A stretch of 64,000 nt of DNA from Rostratula benghalensis (taxonomy: Eukaryota; Chordata; Aves; Charadriiformes; Rostratulidae): positions 1 through 64,000 of the forward strand of contig VXAI01000277.1 in assembly GCA_013399305.1 (NCBI GenBank), given 5' to 3'. The notes below the pieces were generated by a model. The model was given only the letters and a program-made list of their open reading frames with translations, did no database searches and was not told where the DNA came from. Position numbers and translations under genes: made by a program. Shown here piece after piece: positions 38,151 through 49,800 of the stretch; position 1 is the stretch's first letter; each line of letters starts with the position of its first letter.

Positions 38151-39177
38151 ACAAAGCCTGAGACTAAAACATTAGCAAGATGCAAGAACTGAAACCATTT
38201 AAAATCTCATAAACACATAAAAAAGAAGATTTCTAGGGGCAATAGTCCTTTAACTGATGGCTTCATAATAACTAACAATGAGAAAAGTTCATAATTAGAT
38301 GGTGCCTTTCATCTGAGAGATTCATCAGCTCTTAGAAATTACTTACTATTAATTTGACACCCGTTCTTCTCACAAATGCACAGCTGCTGTGTGCGAAGGA
38401 GAGGTGATAGGGAAGTGTGTGTATAGCAACAGCACACGTCTGAGCTGCAGTTACTCAGACTTTTAAGGAAAGCGCACCAGGGCCTGAATGTCTGCCCCTA
38501 AGCTGAACTGAAACATCTGCAATCCAAAACTATTCACTGCTTATTCATTTGTGTTGTTAAAAATGCCCATATTTCAGGCACCTTCTAACTCCTACACACT
38601 TGCCTGAAACCAGAGTGTTAGGATGAGCAGGGAAAGGGCTGTTGCAGCTGTGAGGAGTTTCATTGTCATTCAAATATACCTGGATATCAGAACAGCTTTT
38701 GATGTAGAAGTAGGTACAGGCAAGTAACTAACTTTACCTGTTTAAGTGCATTTCAGACACGTAGCTGCATGAATGGATAAGAAAGTGCTTTCTCTTCAAA
38801 GGACATTAGTAGCATAATGTGCATGATGAGAACCCAGCAAACTTCACGTGCAAGGATGCATGGCCAGTTAAACTATCATTCAGGCATTTCCTGCATGCCC
38901 CGTCTTTATGAGGCTCTTCAAAGATTCCTTGCAGGCATCTTTCTCACACTCACTCATGGCTTTCAAGAATGCTTTCTGTGTATGGAAGCCATTATCGTGA
39001 GTTATCTGGGGGAGCCAGGGCCTCCCAGTGCACATCCTTGTGCTGTCACCGGGAGACGTTAAGCAACCCCTTTCACCTCTCTGTTTTGGATAACAAGCAT
39101 CTATGTCAGAGAGCTGTCAGTTAACATTGGTACAGAGCTTTGAAGTTGAATGATGCAAAATAAGCATTGATTTGTAG

Positions 39178-39530
39178 TCACCTCCCCATCAGCTGGGGAA
39201 ATACGGGGCCGGGATCCCCCTGGTAATGTAAAACTCCTGAAGTTTTGCGCAGATACCTGAACAGCTTGACAAAAATTGGGCTTTGCTCCAGCTGGGCTGG
39301 CTCCTTCAGAAACCCTTCCTCCTGCGCACCTGGTTGTTGCAGGGCGAATTCACGGGGAGCCAAGCCCAGGCTGTCTCCGCAGACGGGCGCTGTTCCCTGC
39401 TGGAGCAGTAGCATTTCCGGCACCCCAGAGCATGAAACATTCATCACGGTGGTTCCATGCACTGCCTCCACTCACCCTCCTTACTCCCATCCCCCAGGGC
39501 TGGTGCTAGCAGCTCCGACCTGATTGACTT
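39178..39530. other. Local GC- and CpG-richer patch, no gene assigned
   Basis: CpG dinucleotides are denser than in the flanks (for example cgggatcc, gcgcagat, cacgggga, cagacgggcgct). Both strands stay open for 77-97 codons, expected when stop codons are depleted by GC content. No domain is recognisable. Confidence 0.4.
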
Positions 39531-40104
39531 TACTTGATTTTGCATTTGGGTATCTTTGCATCGTCCAGATCCTGTAAAACGCAGTGCAGCGATGCCAGAC
39601 TGGTCTGACAGGTAATCATCTCCCATCCACTAGCTTTTATTAGTGCTACTACAGACCACGTTGAAGTGATGCAGCTTCCAGAATGTAAGAATTGGGTCTG
39701 ACAGTTGCTTGCTTCTCTTATGCTGCGTAGATTAGACTGGGCTGTGAATGAGAAAGCATGCTGCGAATGGGGCACCAATACCGATGGATGGCTCCAGAGA
39801 ATAATGGAGGGGACAAACTAATTACACACTGCCTGTCTCTTCTAGGCACATGGGACACATACTTATCAAATGCAGGGGCACAGGAAGGGACAAAGCAGCT
39901 TGTCAGAAAATGCGTGACTGCTATGACAGTGCCCAGCCCAAGGAAACATGCTTTGCTGAGAAGCTAAATGAGGCAATGAGGATCATACGTACAGATCACT
40001 TCACAGTGCCAAGGAGATGAATGTATGCCTCTACCATGTGGCTGTCTTCAAAACTTTCCTTTTACTGCTGTGTGTCTGTCCACCCCCAAATAACCACACA
40101 ACAG

Positions 40105-40200
40105 TGTCCTCTGGCAGGGGGATTGGACTAGATGATCTTTCAAGGTCATCCCTAAATTCTGTGATTTCCCTAAATAGGTCATCCCTGAAATTCTGTGATT
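40105..40200 (+). mobile_element. CR1 LINE 3' tail with duplicated terminus
   Basis: 'gggggattggactagatgat' followed by 'ctttcaaggtcatcccta' and 'attctgtgatt' is a CR1 3' end. The last 25 bases occur twice: 40143-40167 and 40176-40200 differ mainly by one inserted base. CR1 elements normally end in a short ATTCTGTG-type repeat, so this is a longer duplication of the terminus. Confidence 0.85.
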
Positions 40201-42388
40201 CTGCATGAGGAGCAATGGGGTGGTTATTTGTAAATACAACAACTTGCCTCACTGCTCAGTTTTCTGAGACAAGAACTATTTTTCACCAAGCTGACGTATT
40301 CAGGCTGACCTATTTAGGGAAATGTGTTGCCACAGCTCATCCTTGTGTGAGAAACATGTGCGAGTCTCATAATGCTAAAGTGATTAATCAACAACATGGG
40401 CCATACATGACCCTCCATACATGGCTTTCATTGGCCTGTGAAATGCTGGGGGGAAAGGGTCACACGTGTTGCTAGACCCAGTGTCTTAAAGCCTCCAGCT
40501 TGATACGTTCTGTGTGTGTGAGTTCATGTGTTTGACTTCATCCAGGTTCAGTCCTGAAAGAGCTAAGAAGCCTTAATTTACTGCCAGTAGAAGCCATGAT
40601 TACCTAATGCATTGCATGCTTTGCAGCCCTGTGTGGCCCTAATTTAGAACTTTTACAAAAAATCATTAAATGTCTAATCCCATTTCAAGGAAACAGAGAT
40701 AGGCGCTGTTGGCAAAGGCTGTTAAAAATAGAGGAAGGTCCACTGATGTTATGTGATGACAGATGCCTGAAAAGTCACCATGTATCTTTGTGGGTCTGTG
40801 CCCAGTAGAGTCAGGGGCAAGACTCTGAGCAGTAATTCCTGGCCTATAGGAGAAACTTAGTGCCTTTGCAGATTAACCCACAAAAAGTTCACAAGCAATG
40901 TTGATAAATGATAAAAGTGCTGAACAAAGGGAAGCAACAAATTCCATACTGCTCTGTAGGAACTTAGTGCTTGTCTCAGGGCTGCATGGGAAGGACCCCT
41001 ATGCTTGGGGTAGCAAGGTCCCTCACAAGCTGGAGTGGAAGGACTTCTCATCTCTCCCGATAAAATCCTGATAATGACAATCCAGGACAACCTGTTACAG
41101 GGCTCTTCCTCTCTCCTGCTCCTGAAGGTGGCAAAGATACAGTCAAGGACACAGGAATCACTAGACAGAGGAGGGCAAGCAAGAGATCTAATTCTGTAGC
41201 CTGTCAGAGCATTGAGCTACCTGGGCTTTTGTCTCTCTGTTTCTGATGCTGTTTGTGTGATGAGATGAAAAGCCAAGAGACCTGGAGATAAAATTCAGGA
41301 GTTCAATGAGTTCAGTGGAGCATGAGCTTCAAATTAACCACCCGAATTCTGCTTGTTTCTTGCTTCCAGCACTTCCACACCCTCTCTGAGGACCTCCCTC
41401 TGCATTCCTTACCAGTTGTGGTTTCTTACTGACTTTCCATTAAATGTGGGTCGTCCTGCCCCGAGATGGTAGTGATCTTGCCCATGCATTTGTTCGTCTC
41501 AGGATCTGAGAAGAAGTAGTATATATACCCAAGCCAATTTAAGACTGTGGGATCTTGACTTCCAAGGAGTTTGCCTGCTGCTAAATGAGCCCCCAAGATG
41601 TTCATTAGGAAGGTATGGTGATGACTCAGGTAAACCAAGTGTTCTGATTACTAGTTATACCAGCCCTTGTTTCTAAGCTGTGGCTTTCAAAGTTGCCTGA
41701 CTGGACAGGCACTAACTCACACCAGCTTCCTTTGAAGCTTTAATTTGCAGCCTGAATGCACAGCTGCACCCAGGGCCACAACTGGATTTATAAGGCCTGG
41801 GAAAAAAACTGTAGAAATGGAGGTACTTTGCTCCCCTCCCACACTATCCTGCAGGGCTCAGGTCTACAGTTTAGCAGCATCAAATGTGAATTTGGTTGGT
41901 CTGCACAGCCCGAGTGATGAAAGCTCTGGATGGGAATCTGCATCTCTGGTTAGGTTGGAGCATGCTAAGAACAAAGAGGGGGAACTTTAACGCTGACTTT
42001 ATCAAAAGGCATTCAAATAACCTTATCCAATCTTTTTCTCCAACCTCTCCTGCCCACCGTAGGAAATGTCTACCTCACCATCTCTCAACAGCTGGTGTTC
42101 ACCAGCAGGAGAAGAAAGGAAGAGACATGGAACAAATCTATGTGTTTTGATGGCCTGCTGCATCCAGGACAAAGACTCTTCATTTTGCTATGTCTGCTGC
42201 TCACATGTGCTGTTGGATGGCTCTGGTGCAAGGCTGGCAAATAGGCTCTTTTCCAATTACAAGCTTTCTTGTAATGTGTCCAGCTTTCTGCTGTACCAAC
42301 CTGCTTAGGGTTTTACAGATTTGACTGCTGATCAGTCTGATGTGACTGGAAGATGGGCATGGAACTGTTTCTTAACTTTTTTCAGTAA

Positions 42389-42455
42389 GGTTTTTTGGTT
42401 GTTGTTTTTTGTTTGGTTTTTTGTTTGTTTGTTTGTGGGTTGTTTTTGTTTTTGG
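42389..42455. repeat. T/G-rich low-complexity tract
   Basis: About 67 bases of T runs broken by single or paired G, with a core of GTTT units around 42421-42436. Confidence 0.9.
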
Positions 42456-43725
42456 AAAAGCAAGATTATTTCAATGAATCTAATGCAACGCTCAGGGTAT
42501 TTCGAGTCTTTATCTCTAGTTTCTTTTGCATCTGACAGTCTTCCAGTGACTTCTGTCAGGCTTAGGTCAGACTCCTTTTTTAACTTGTCTTCATGTCTCA
42601 ACATGTCAATTGTGAAAGTCCTCTGATGGACCTATACATTCAACAACAGTCCTCTGTCGTAATGCAACAAAAATCACATTAAGAGCTTTGTGATGTCTCG
42701 GCTTTAAATATTAAATTGAGGGAAGACCTTTTATCTTCACTCTGTAGGAAGTAGGGATGAAAGTGGTCATGAATATAAGAGGTTTCAACACTTCTGTTAG
42801 GCAAAAAGTTTGAGGGGAGGGGACTAACACAGATGATCAGTGTAATGGCATGAAAAGTATTGACAGGAATCTAAATTTCAGGTATAGTGTGCAGATAAAA
42901 CTCCCTGGTGGTACTGCAAGATACTCCTTTGCCTTTTCTGGAAAACAAATGTTTTATTACCATCAGTTCTAAAAGATGAGGAGGAGAAGATGGAGGAGGT
43001 GGGAGGAACCATGAAAAGGAAAACTTTTTAGCCAGCAAGGGAGACACTTTTCCCATGCAGTACAGGAGCTGTAATGTTCTGGCATCCTCTCCCAATATTG
43101 GCCAGGAGTGCTTTAGTAAATTTGGGAAGGCAGATTTCCATGTCCCATTGCAAGAGACATGAAACAAAACCCCCAGGCAGATTTCCACTGGCAAGAAAGC
43201 AGGATGCAGCACAGAAATAAATAAATCACTATGAAATCACGCTGGGAGGAATATTATGGCTTGGCACACAGACATCTCTGTCTAGAGGAGCCAATGCCTG
43301 CCAAGAGAAAACACAAGAGAAAGAAGAAAATCCTTACCCAGCCTGATATTAGGAGCTACTTAACGTGGTGGGAAGGTCCAACAAGGATGGAACAAGCCAA
43401 GTAACATTTCTAACAGCTTAAACAAAAAAGTTCTCCCTGTCGAACAACATTTGCACCTGGACCCCAGTTCCAGAAAAGCCTTCAGTGTTTTGGATCTGTC
43501 AAGAGCAAAGCTTCAAGAGCCCAAGATCCAGGCTTGCAACCTTTTCCCCTGGTGTTGGTTGTCTTTATCTAAAATTAAGAAATATCTACTATGCTGAGTT
43601 ATGCACCTTTCTGTGATCTCAGCCCTGTGGTTATGTACATAATATGAAAATACTCCTTCTAGTGAGATACTCTCTAGGTGGCACTCTGCCTACTTGTATC
43701 GGATGATAGAGCTGACAATGATAGA

Positions 43726-43860
43726 GCTGGGAACACTCCATGGTGCTAATCCTGTGAAATCCTATTTAAAAGCCAGGGTTTAAGTTCATAAACAATTTAA
43801 TAACTTTGACTTTTCAGGCCTATTGTGTTTCAATAATAGAATCCTTATAGGGTCTGTTAA
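43726..43860 (+). repeat. Diverged direct repeat, copy A
   Basis: Shares, in order and at similar spacing with copy B (44824-44957), the words gaacactcca, atcctgtgaaa, tttaaaa, ttcataaacaattta, tttcag and atcctta. It lies about 50 bp upstream of the CR1 fragment at 43.9 kb. I do not recognise the family. Confidence 0.75.
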
Positions 43861-43911
43861 ATTTTGCTATTGTTTCATAAGAAAGAAAGAAAAAAAAACG
43901 GGTGGCAGCAA

Positions 43912-44150
43912 AGGCTTAGTGGGGATTTTATCCATGGGTGTAAATACCTGATGAGGATAGTGAAGAAATCTGAGCCAGACTTTTCTCAGCAGTGACCAAT
44001 GACAGGACAAGAGGCAGTGGGCACAAATCAAAATACAGGAAATTCTACTTAAACATGTGAGAAAATTTACTTACTCACTGTGAGGGTGGTCAAACACCAG
44101 AGCAGGTTGCTCAGGGAAGGTGCAAAGTCTCTGCCCTTGGAGACCCAGTG
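43912..44150 (+). mobile_element. CR1 LINE fragment, degraded
   Basis: Carries diverged CR1 ORF2-end sequence: 'ggtgtaaatacctgatg', 'gagccagacttttctcag', 'atgacaggacaagaggca', 'gggcacaaat', then 'ctgtgagggtggtcaaaca' and 'agcaggttgctcaggga'. The order and strand match the homologous part of the element at 17.5 kb. It lacks both the upstream part and the 3' terminal repeat and contains small indels. It lies between two copies of a diverged direct repeat of about 130 bp. Confidence 0.85.
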
Positions 44151-44823
44151 AAGCTCTTGGGAAAAGCGAGGAATGGGTTACAACGAAGCCAAATCCTAGC
44201 TTTGTTCTCTGAGCACAGGAGCACAAGCCTTGAGAAGGCTGGTCTGCTGCACCAGCGTATTGGTAATATTCCCAGCCTTGCACCCGAGGCACTTTAACAT
44301 CACTTTTTAAGGTGAAGCGGGCAGAACAGAAGCATCTCACCAGACACAGCCCTTCCTTGCCCTGCAGTCCTCTACCCAGGAGAGTATCTGGGATGGGGCA
44401 GCTAAGGCAGTTGGAGGCAGAAGCTGCCTGTGATCTAGGAGAAACACCACCCCAGAGTGCCATCTGCTGGGTCCTGGGCAGGCAGCGATGGGCAGCTCCA
44501 GTTGTCATCCTTGCACCGTAATCAGGAGGCAAGTAGGGTAGGGTTTCTCCTCTCTCCACAGGCTAGGTGGGCATGCCTCTTTGCTGAAAGCCATAAGGAA
44601 GGCAGTGTCAAGCAAGGCTGTCTGATTGTACACAACATGATTGTCACTGGAAAGAGAAATGGCAGGAGAATTACCCTGAGGAAAGCATGCTTTATAACAG
44701 GAGCTTGCCTTTATCATCATTTGAGCCTCATCATTACTCCGTTGTCCTACTCCATGCACCTCAGCAAATTACCCCAAGAGCTCTCCACTTCTCCCAGCTG
44801 AGAGGTGTTTGGTGAAAGTAATA

Positions 44824-44957
44824 GGATGAGAACACTCCACAGTACGTATCCTGTGAAAACATGTTTAAAACCCAGTTTTCAGGTTCATAAACAATTTAAA
44901 CAACAGCAACATTTTCAGAGCTGTTATATTTCTATAGCAAGATCCTTACAGGACACT
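44824..44957 (+). repeat. Diverged direct repeat, copy B
   Basis: Second copy of the repeat at 43726-43860, same orientation, about 1.1 kb downstream. The longest exact shared word is ttcataaacaattta. Similarity fades on both sides, so the intervening DNA was either not duplicated or has diverged beyond recognition. Confidence 0.75.
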
Positions 44958-44959
44958 AT

Positions 44960-46645
44960 CCTATAGCATCCTTTCTGATGCAATGCCCTAGAGAGTGTTG
45001 GATTCTTCATCTTTCCTCCTAATCATTGCACCCCAGAAGAGGCACAATCAGTGGGAGATCTTGGTGAAAGGGTGGACCACAAGTGCCACAGCAGGAGAAA
45101 GAATTCCTGTAAGTCAGGGGAAGCTCATGAACGATATCTCTGGCAATCACTAGCTATCTGCAGTTTTGACCAGATTGTGCACTGCCTGAACTGGCAAATT
45201 GTTCCCTTATGGTTTTAAAATCACGATATCTCTGTTCCTGAGCCTTATTGCATCTCCTCCCATCATACACAGGGCTGCACTGCTAGGCAAATATGCCCTG
45301 ATCAGACAGGAGCAGGAAGACAAAAGCAAGGAAGTCTCTGGTGGCAAAAGAAGCACATTCAGAACAGGGAGTGGAGCATGCCCAATAGCCCACGTTACAG
45401 CCTGCTGTTTCATGGCTTCCCTAGGCTATGTGGGTTACATCGTCATGGACACTACCTCCTAGATAAGACAGGAGACATTCCATCCAACCATACTTGCAAC
45501 TCTCTAGGAGGTTTATCCTGGTGATACTCATTTTACTACTAGTCTATAAGTAATCTTAATGTAGTTCTGATCCAAAGCAGTGTTGAGCTTTCTGTTCTGC
45601 TAGCAAGCTCTGGTCTTCATAACGCCTATTGTGGCCATGTAGGTGACTTTTTTCTTGAGAACAAAATCCTGGTTACGCTCTAAGCTGAAGATGTGTGGTA
45701 GCAGCAGTTCTTGGTCAGTGATTGTGATCCTGAAGAGTAAAGGGACAGCTTTGGTGAGCAGTCTGCTTTGTCCTTTGCCAAAGAGATGCTTTGAGGGCCA
45801 GAAATAATTTCTTCCCTCTATCTAGAAGTGTCTTGCTTGACCAGTGTACTCCTGTCTTTGGAGAGTAGAGTGCTTTTGGAAGAACCTGGGTCCTGCTGCA
45901 CTCTACAGTATTTTAAAACATTGGAGTGTGCAGGACTTCAGTGACAGAGTTTAGGTCTGGAGACTTTCTATGTCTGGAGACTTTTTTAGACATAGACTGG
46001 TCTATGCCACTCCATACAGCCACATGAAACAGTTCTTGTATTAACCAGTAGCATTCACACACTGCTCTGCTGTCCTTTCTGCTGCTTTGCAAGGCAATGA
46101 TGGCCCAATGAAGCTTTGGAAATCACTTGCCCCAGCAACCAAACATCATAGGAACCATATTTTCCTACAATGTTTCTGATGAGCAGGCTCCTAGAGTGCC
46201 TCACAGTGTAAGTCATCCCTCTAAGGAGATTTAAGTATGCTATAGATGGGATTTAGAGACAGTTTTTCTTAATTTCCTTTTGTGAAACTCTCCCTTCTGC
46301 AGTATCCACCCAAAGGTAAATAGTGATTAACTGGCTTGAGACAAAGGAAACTCCATAAGAATGGAGAGCAGTAACACCAGGGTGTAGAGTGAATACTACC
46401 AAACTTGCAGGTGTCAGGCATAGAGGAAGTATTGAACAGCAATGGCAGTAGTTTAGACCAATCTGCAGTACTTGGTTTGGCAGGCCTACCTTGGATATGT
46501 AGTACCCAAGAGCTACCAGAAGATCTTTTCCTGAGAAAAATGGCCATCTAGATCCGTTCAATCCCAAATTCTGTGGTTCACTCCACTTTACTATCTGCAG
46601 TTCTTTGACAGGCCTGAGATTGCTAGCTACTCGTTTGCTTGGAGA
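44960..46645. other. No gene seen
   Basis: Unique sequence with one short direct repeat at 45.96 kb. Frames below 105 codons show no domain. Confidence 0.6.
45955..45984. repeat. Direct repeat gtctggagacttt, period 17 bp
   Basis: Copies at 45955-45967 and 45972-45984. The region also contains ctatgtct and agacatag as a short inverted pair. Confidence 0.8.
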
Positions 46646-46652
46646 GATTTTC

Positions 46653-46665
46653 GGGGGGGGGGGGG
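46653..46665 (+). repeat. Poly-G tract, 13 bases
   Basis: Uninterrupted G13, preceded by TTTTC and followed by AAAGG, about 55 bp left of a minus-strand CR1 end. Confidence 0.9.
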
Positions 46666-46720
46666 AAAGGCAGAAAAAAGAATTTGCCCTGACAAAGAGG
46701 GAATGGGCACAGGAAGAGTT

Positions 46721-46807
46721 ATCACAGACTCATAGAATGGTTTGGGTTGGAAAGGAACCTCAAAGACCATCTACTTCAACTCCCAGACAAATTATTGCCA
46801 GGGGCAC
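46721..46807 (-). mobile_element. CR1 LINE 3' end fragment, minus strand
   Basis: The + strand shows 'cacagactcatagaatgg', 'tttgggttggaaaggaacct' and 'aaagaccatctacttcaac', the reverse complement of the CR1 3' terminus. Only the last 80-90 bp are recognisable; the sequence to the right no longer matches clearly. Confidence 0.85.
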
Positions 46808-46809
46808 AA

Positions 46810-49800
46810 TATGCATCTCCCCACTGGTGTTCTCCATTCAGCTGTGGGTAGCCGGGCACAAACCCCCCCAAACCTCTGCAATCTCCTGCCAGCCCTTCAT
46901 CACTACCCCTGCCAACCTCTTCCCACCAGCTCAGGCTCGTGGGCAGCTATACTCCCTGGGGTGGGACAGAGCTGGGGAAGGGACCCGGTGAATCTTTCTG
47001 AGGGCAAGAAACAAGGTTTAGTGTGTAGCAGGAGCAAAAGAGAGATGCTGTGCTGGTTTGTCTTGCAATGACTGTCCTCATCCCTGAGACAGTGCTGCTC
47101 ACACAGGAAAAACCCTGACTCTGTATAAAGAAGAGTGTTTCCAAATCAATAAATGAATAATAATACCTATTTAGAAACTATGTTTAATTAGAACATTTTG
47201 GCAAGGTATCAAGGCAGCATGAGTTTGGGCAAATGAGTTCCAAAAGTAAATAAGCAGTGTCTGGATTAATAGCAAAAGTACTGGAAGTATTCTCCCATAC
47301 ATTACTGAAATCTGTCTATTTAGTGAATATCTTGAGTACTAAACTACTGTGCACACCATCTTATCACTTGTGCCACCAGGATTTTTTATCTATTGATACA
47401 TCTCATTTTAAACAAAAAAGGCCATTCTTGGCTTACTGCTTTTATTATTTTATGGGAATTAGAGCTGTGAAATTGCAGTTCCAGTTTTTTAATGAAATGG
47501 AATATTCTGCTCTCAAATGAATAGTTTGAACTGGTTGTGCCTATGTAATCTAGGCTGAATTCTGTGTTTATAGAATCTTAGTGACATGCTAGCCTGTATC
47601 AGATATTGAAATAGGATCTTCCTCCAGGTCTTGGTTTCAATATCCCACCGTCAAGTCAATTAGTGGTGGGTGGGCATAAGACTGTAACACACACCAAAAA
47701 TACTCTGATATAGCAAAGCTCTAGAATCTAGATAAGCTTATGCTTGTTTTTCTGAGTGCAGAAAATGTATAATAAGTGTTTTACCAAACTGGACCCCAAA
47801 TAAACTCTTCAAGAGGTAAAGCACAGACAAATAAGAAGTGGGCAAAAGGGAATTCTCCCCTTCTCTTTTATAGGCTTTACAGGGGCACAATTTAAATACG
47901 GTCTCAAAATTCTGCAGCTGGGGGGAAAGGAGAGCTGCCCTGAGTTGAACTGCACCAGGATGGAGCCTGGCTCCTCACCTGCTGTTGGAGCTCAGGCGTT
48001 GCACATCCCTGCTTGCACAGCTGATGGCCTGGCACCGCAGTCCCGTGGCTGGTCTCATTCTGCCATGGGACTGAGTGGCTGTTATTGAGGGCTGCTGCTT
48101 CATCTGCTGCAGCCCTTTTGAGAGAAGAGCATTGGGCACTGCATGGAGCAGGAGATTCTGCTGTGATCCGAGGGGATGCAATGCAAGATAACATTAAGCA
48201 GAGTTAAACATTTTCACTCCATCTTTGTTGTCAATTGAAAGTGTTTTGATAAGAGTTGCTTTGCCTTCCCAGCAAGTACCTTATTTTAAGAGACAACCCC
48301 CACTCTCCCCAGAAAATCCACCAAGACCAAACCAAAACTGGATGCAACCCATAGAATAAAAGCCTTGGCCTGGAATAGACATGTTCTTTGCTAAAGAAGG
48401 TGTTGATGAATTTTGTTTTCCATTTTCCATCCTGCTCTGAATAATGCCTACGTTCCTGGCATTAGCAGAGACTTTTCCCACCTCTCCTCTTTGAGAGCAG
48501 AAAGAGAGTTTTGGGCATGAAATCCTTGGAGCCAGAGCTTAAAGGGGAGCACAAATATTATGGGAAGACACAGAAGGCTGGTATGAAAGTGTTTCATCTT
48601 AAAATCCCTGGACTTTTCCACTGTATCACAGAACAACAGCTGATTAGCAGATCTTCCACATGATGCAGAAATAATTTCTAAACTCCTGGACCTGGCACCC
48701 ATTCCTGGCCTTGGTGCAGTGGAAAGAATGTTAACGACAAAACGGGAACACATAAGCATGAAAATAAATTCCCTATTACAGTCATTTTCTGCAACGTGTC
48801 CTAAAGAAATATTCTGTGCTTAAAAATGTTTAAAAAGGTAGAAAAGGATTTGGAGCAGAATAGTTTAATGTATTGTCAGAAATACAAATAAAAAGTGTTA
48901 GTTTATAAAATAGAGGAATTGTTTTCTGGCTTTGCATACTCTACTTAACACAGTCCCTCTGGTAAGGGTTTCCTGATAGTCATGCTACTTCCTGGCAACA
49001 TTTTTTGTTGCTTTTTTTCTTCTTTTAAATAAATCAACAGTCAGGCTACTGTCCCCATCCTGTGGAACAAAGCCGAATGCTCTGAGTTGGTCCCTGGGCT
49101 GTTTACACGAATGACTTCAGAGGAAATGTTCTCACGTTGGCATCAATGGAACCACAAATATTCATAGAGATCAGCCTGAAAAGTGGACAGTGTGAAGCCC
49201 CCTCCAGCTGTCCCCCTGGCACCATTAAGAAGAGCGCTTCCGAGTAGCCTGCAAAGATCTAGCAGATGAATTCAAAGAAGGGTGGAATTTTCCTAATGTG
49301 ACTCCAGGTGCCTTGTTAATAAGATTTCTTAAAAGTCCCCCTGAGAAAGCCCAGCAACTGAAATCTCTCTAACACCAGGCTGCCCACGCTGGGTGATATA
49401 TGTGCACTTTGGCTGCATTAATCCTGCCACACAAGTATGCTTCGTGAAGGTGACTGGGAAGGAGCGGGAAGATTGCTGGAATGGGCTGAATCACAGACCA
49501 CGTGCAGACTTCAAACATAAAGCTGAGCAAAACAAGCACTGGGCTCAACACAATGAGTATTTCTAAGTTGCTCTGTGTTTACCTTGTATGAAATGTACTT
49601 GCTGTTCGTGCACATATCCAGATGTTTAACTTTATTCTGCAGGTTGCCCCATTGGAAAAGCTTAGCCCTATTGAGTTTGCAATGTGCAAACCTATACAAA
49701 GTATAAACTGGGATGGATTCACCCCTTTCTTCCTTTCCTCATGAATATATAGTTTAACCCTCTTTTTGCTTTTCAAGTTATAATTCAAATCAGAAACAAC

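Larger units (their letters stand above)
38155..43720. other. No recognisable gene
   Basis: Unique DNA apart from the CpG-richer patch at 39.2-39.5 kb, the CR1 tail at 40.1 kb and the T/G tract at 42.4 kb. Confidence 0.6.

Noticed and set aside
44071..44559. Minus-strand open frame of 162 codons
   Set aside because: Its end is antisense to a CR1 fragment, and the rest has no recognisable domain.
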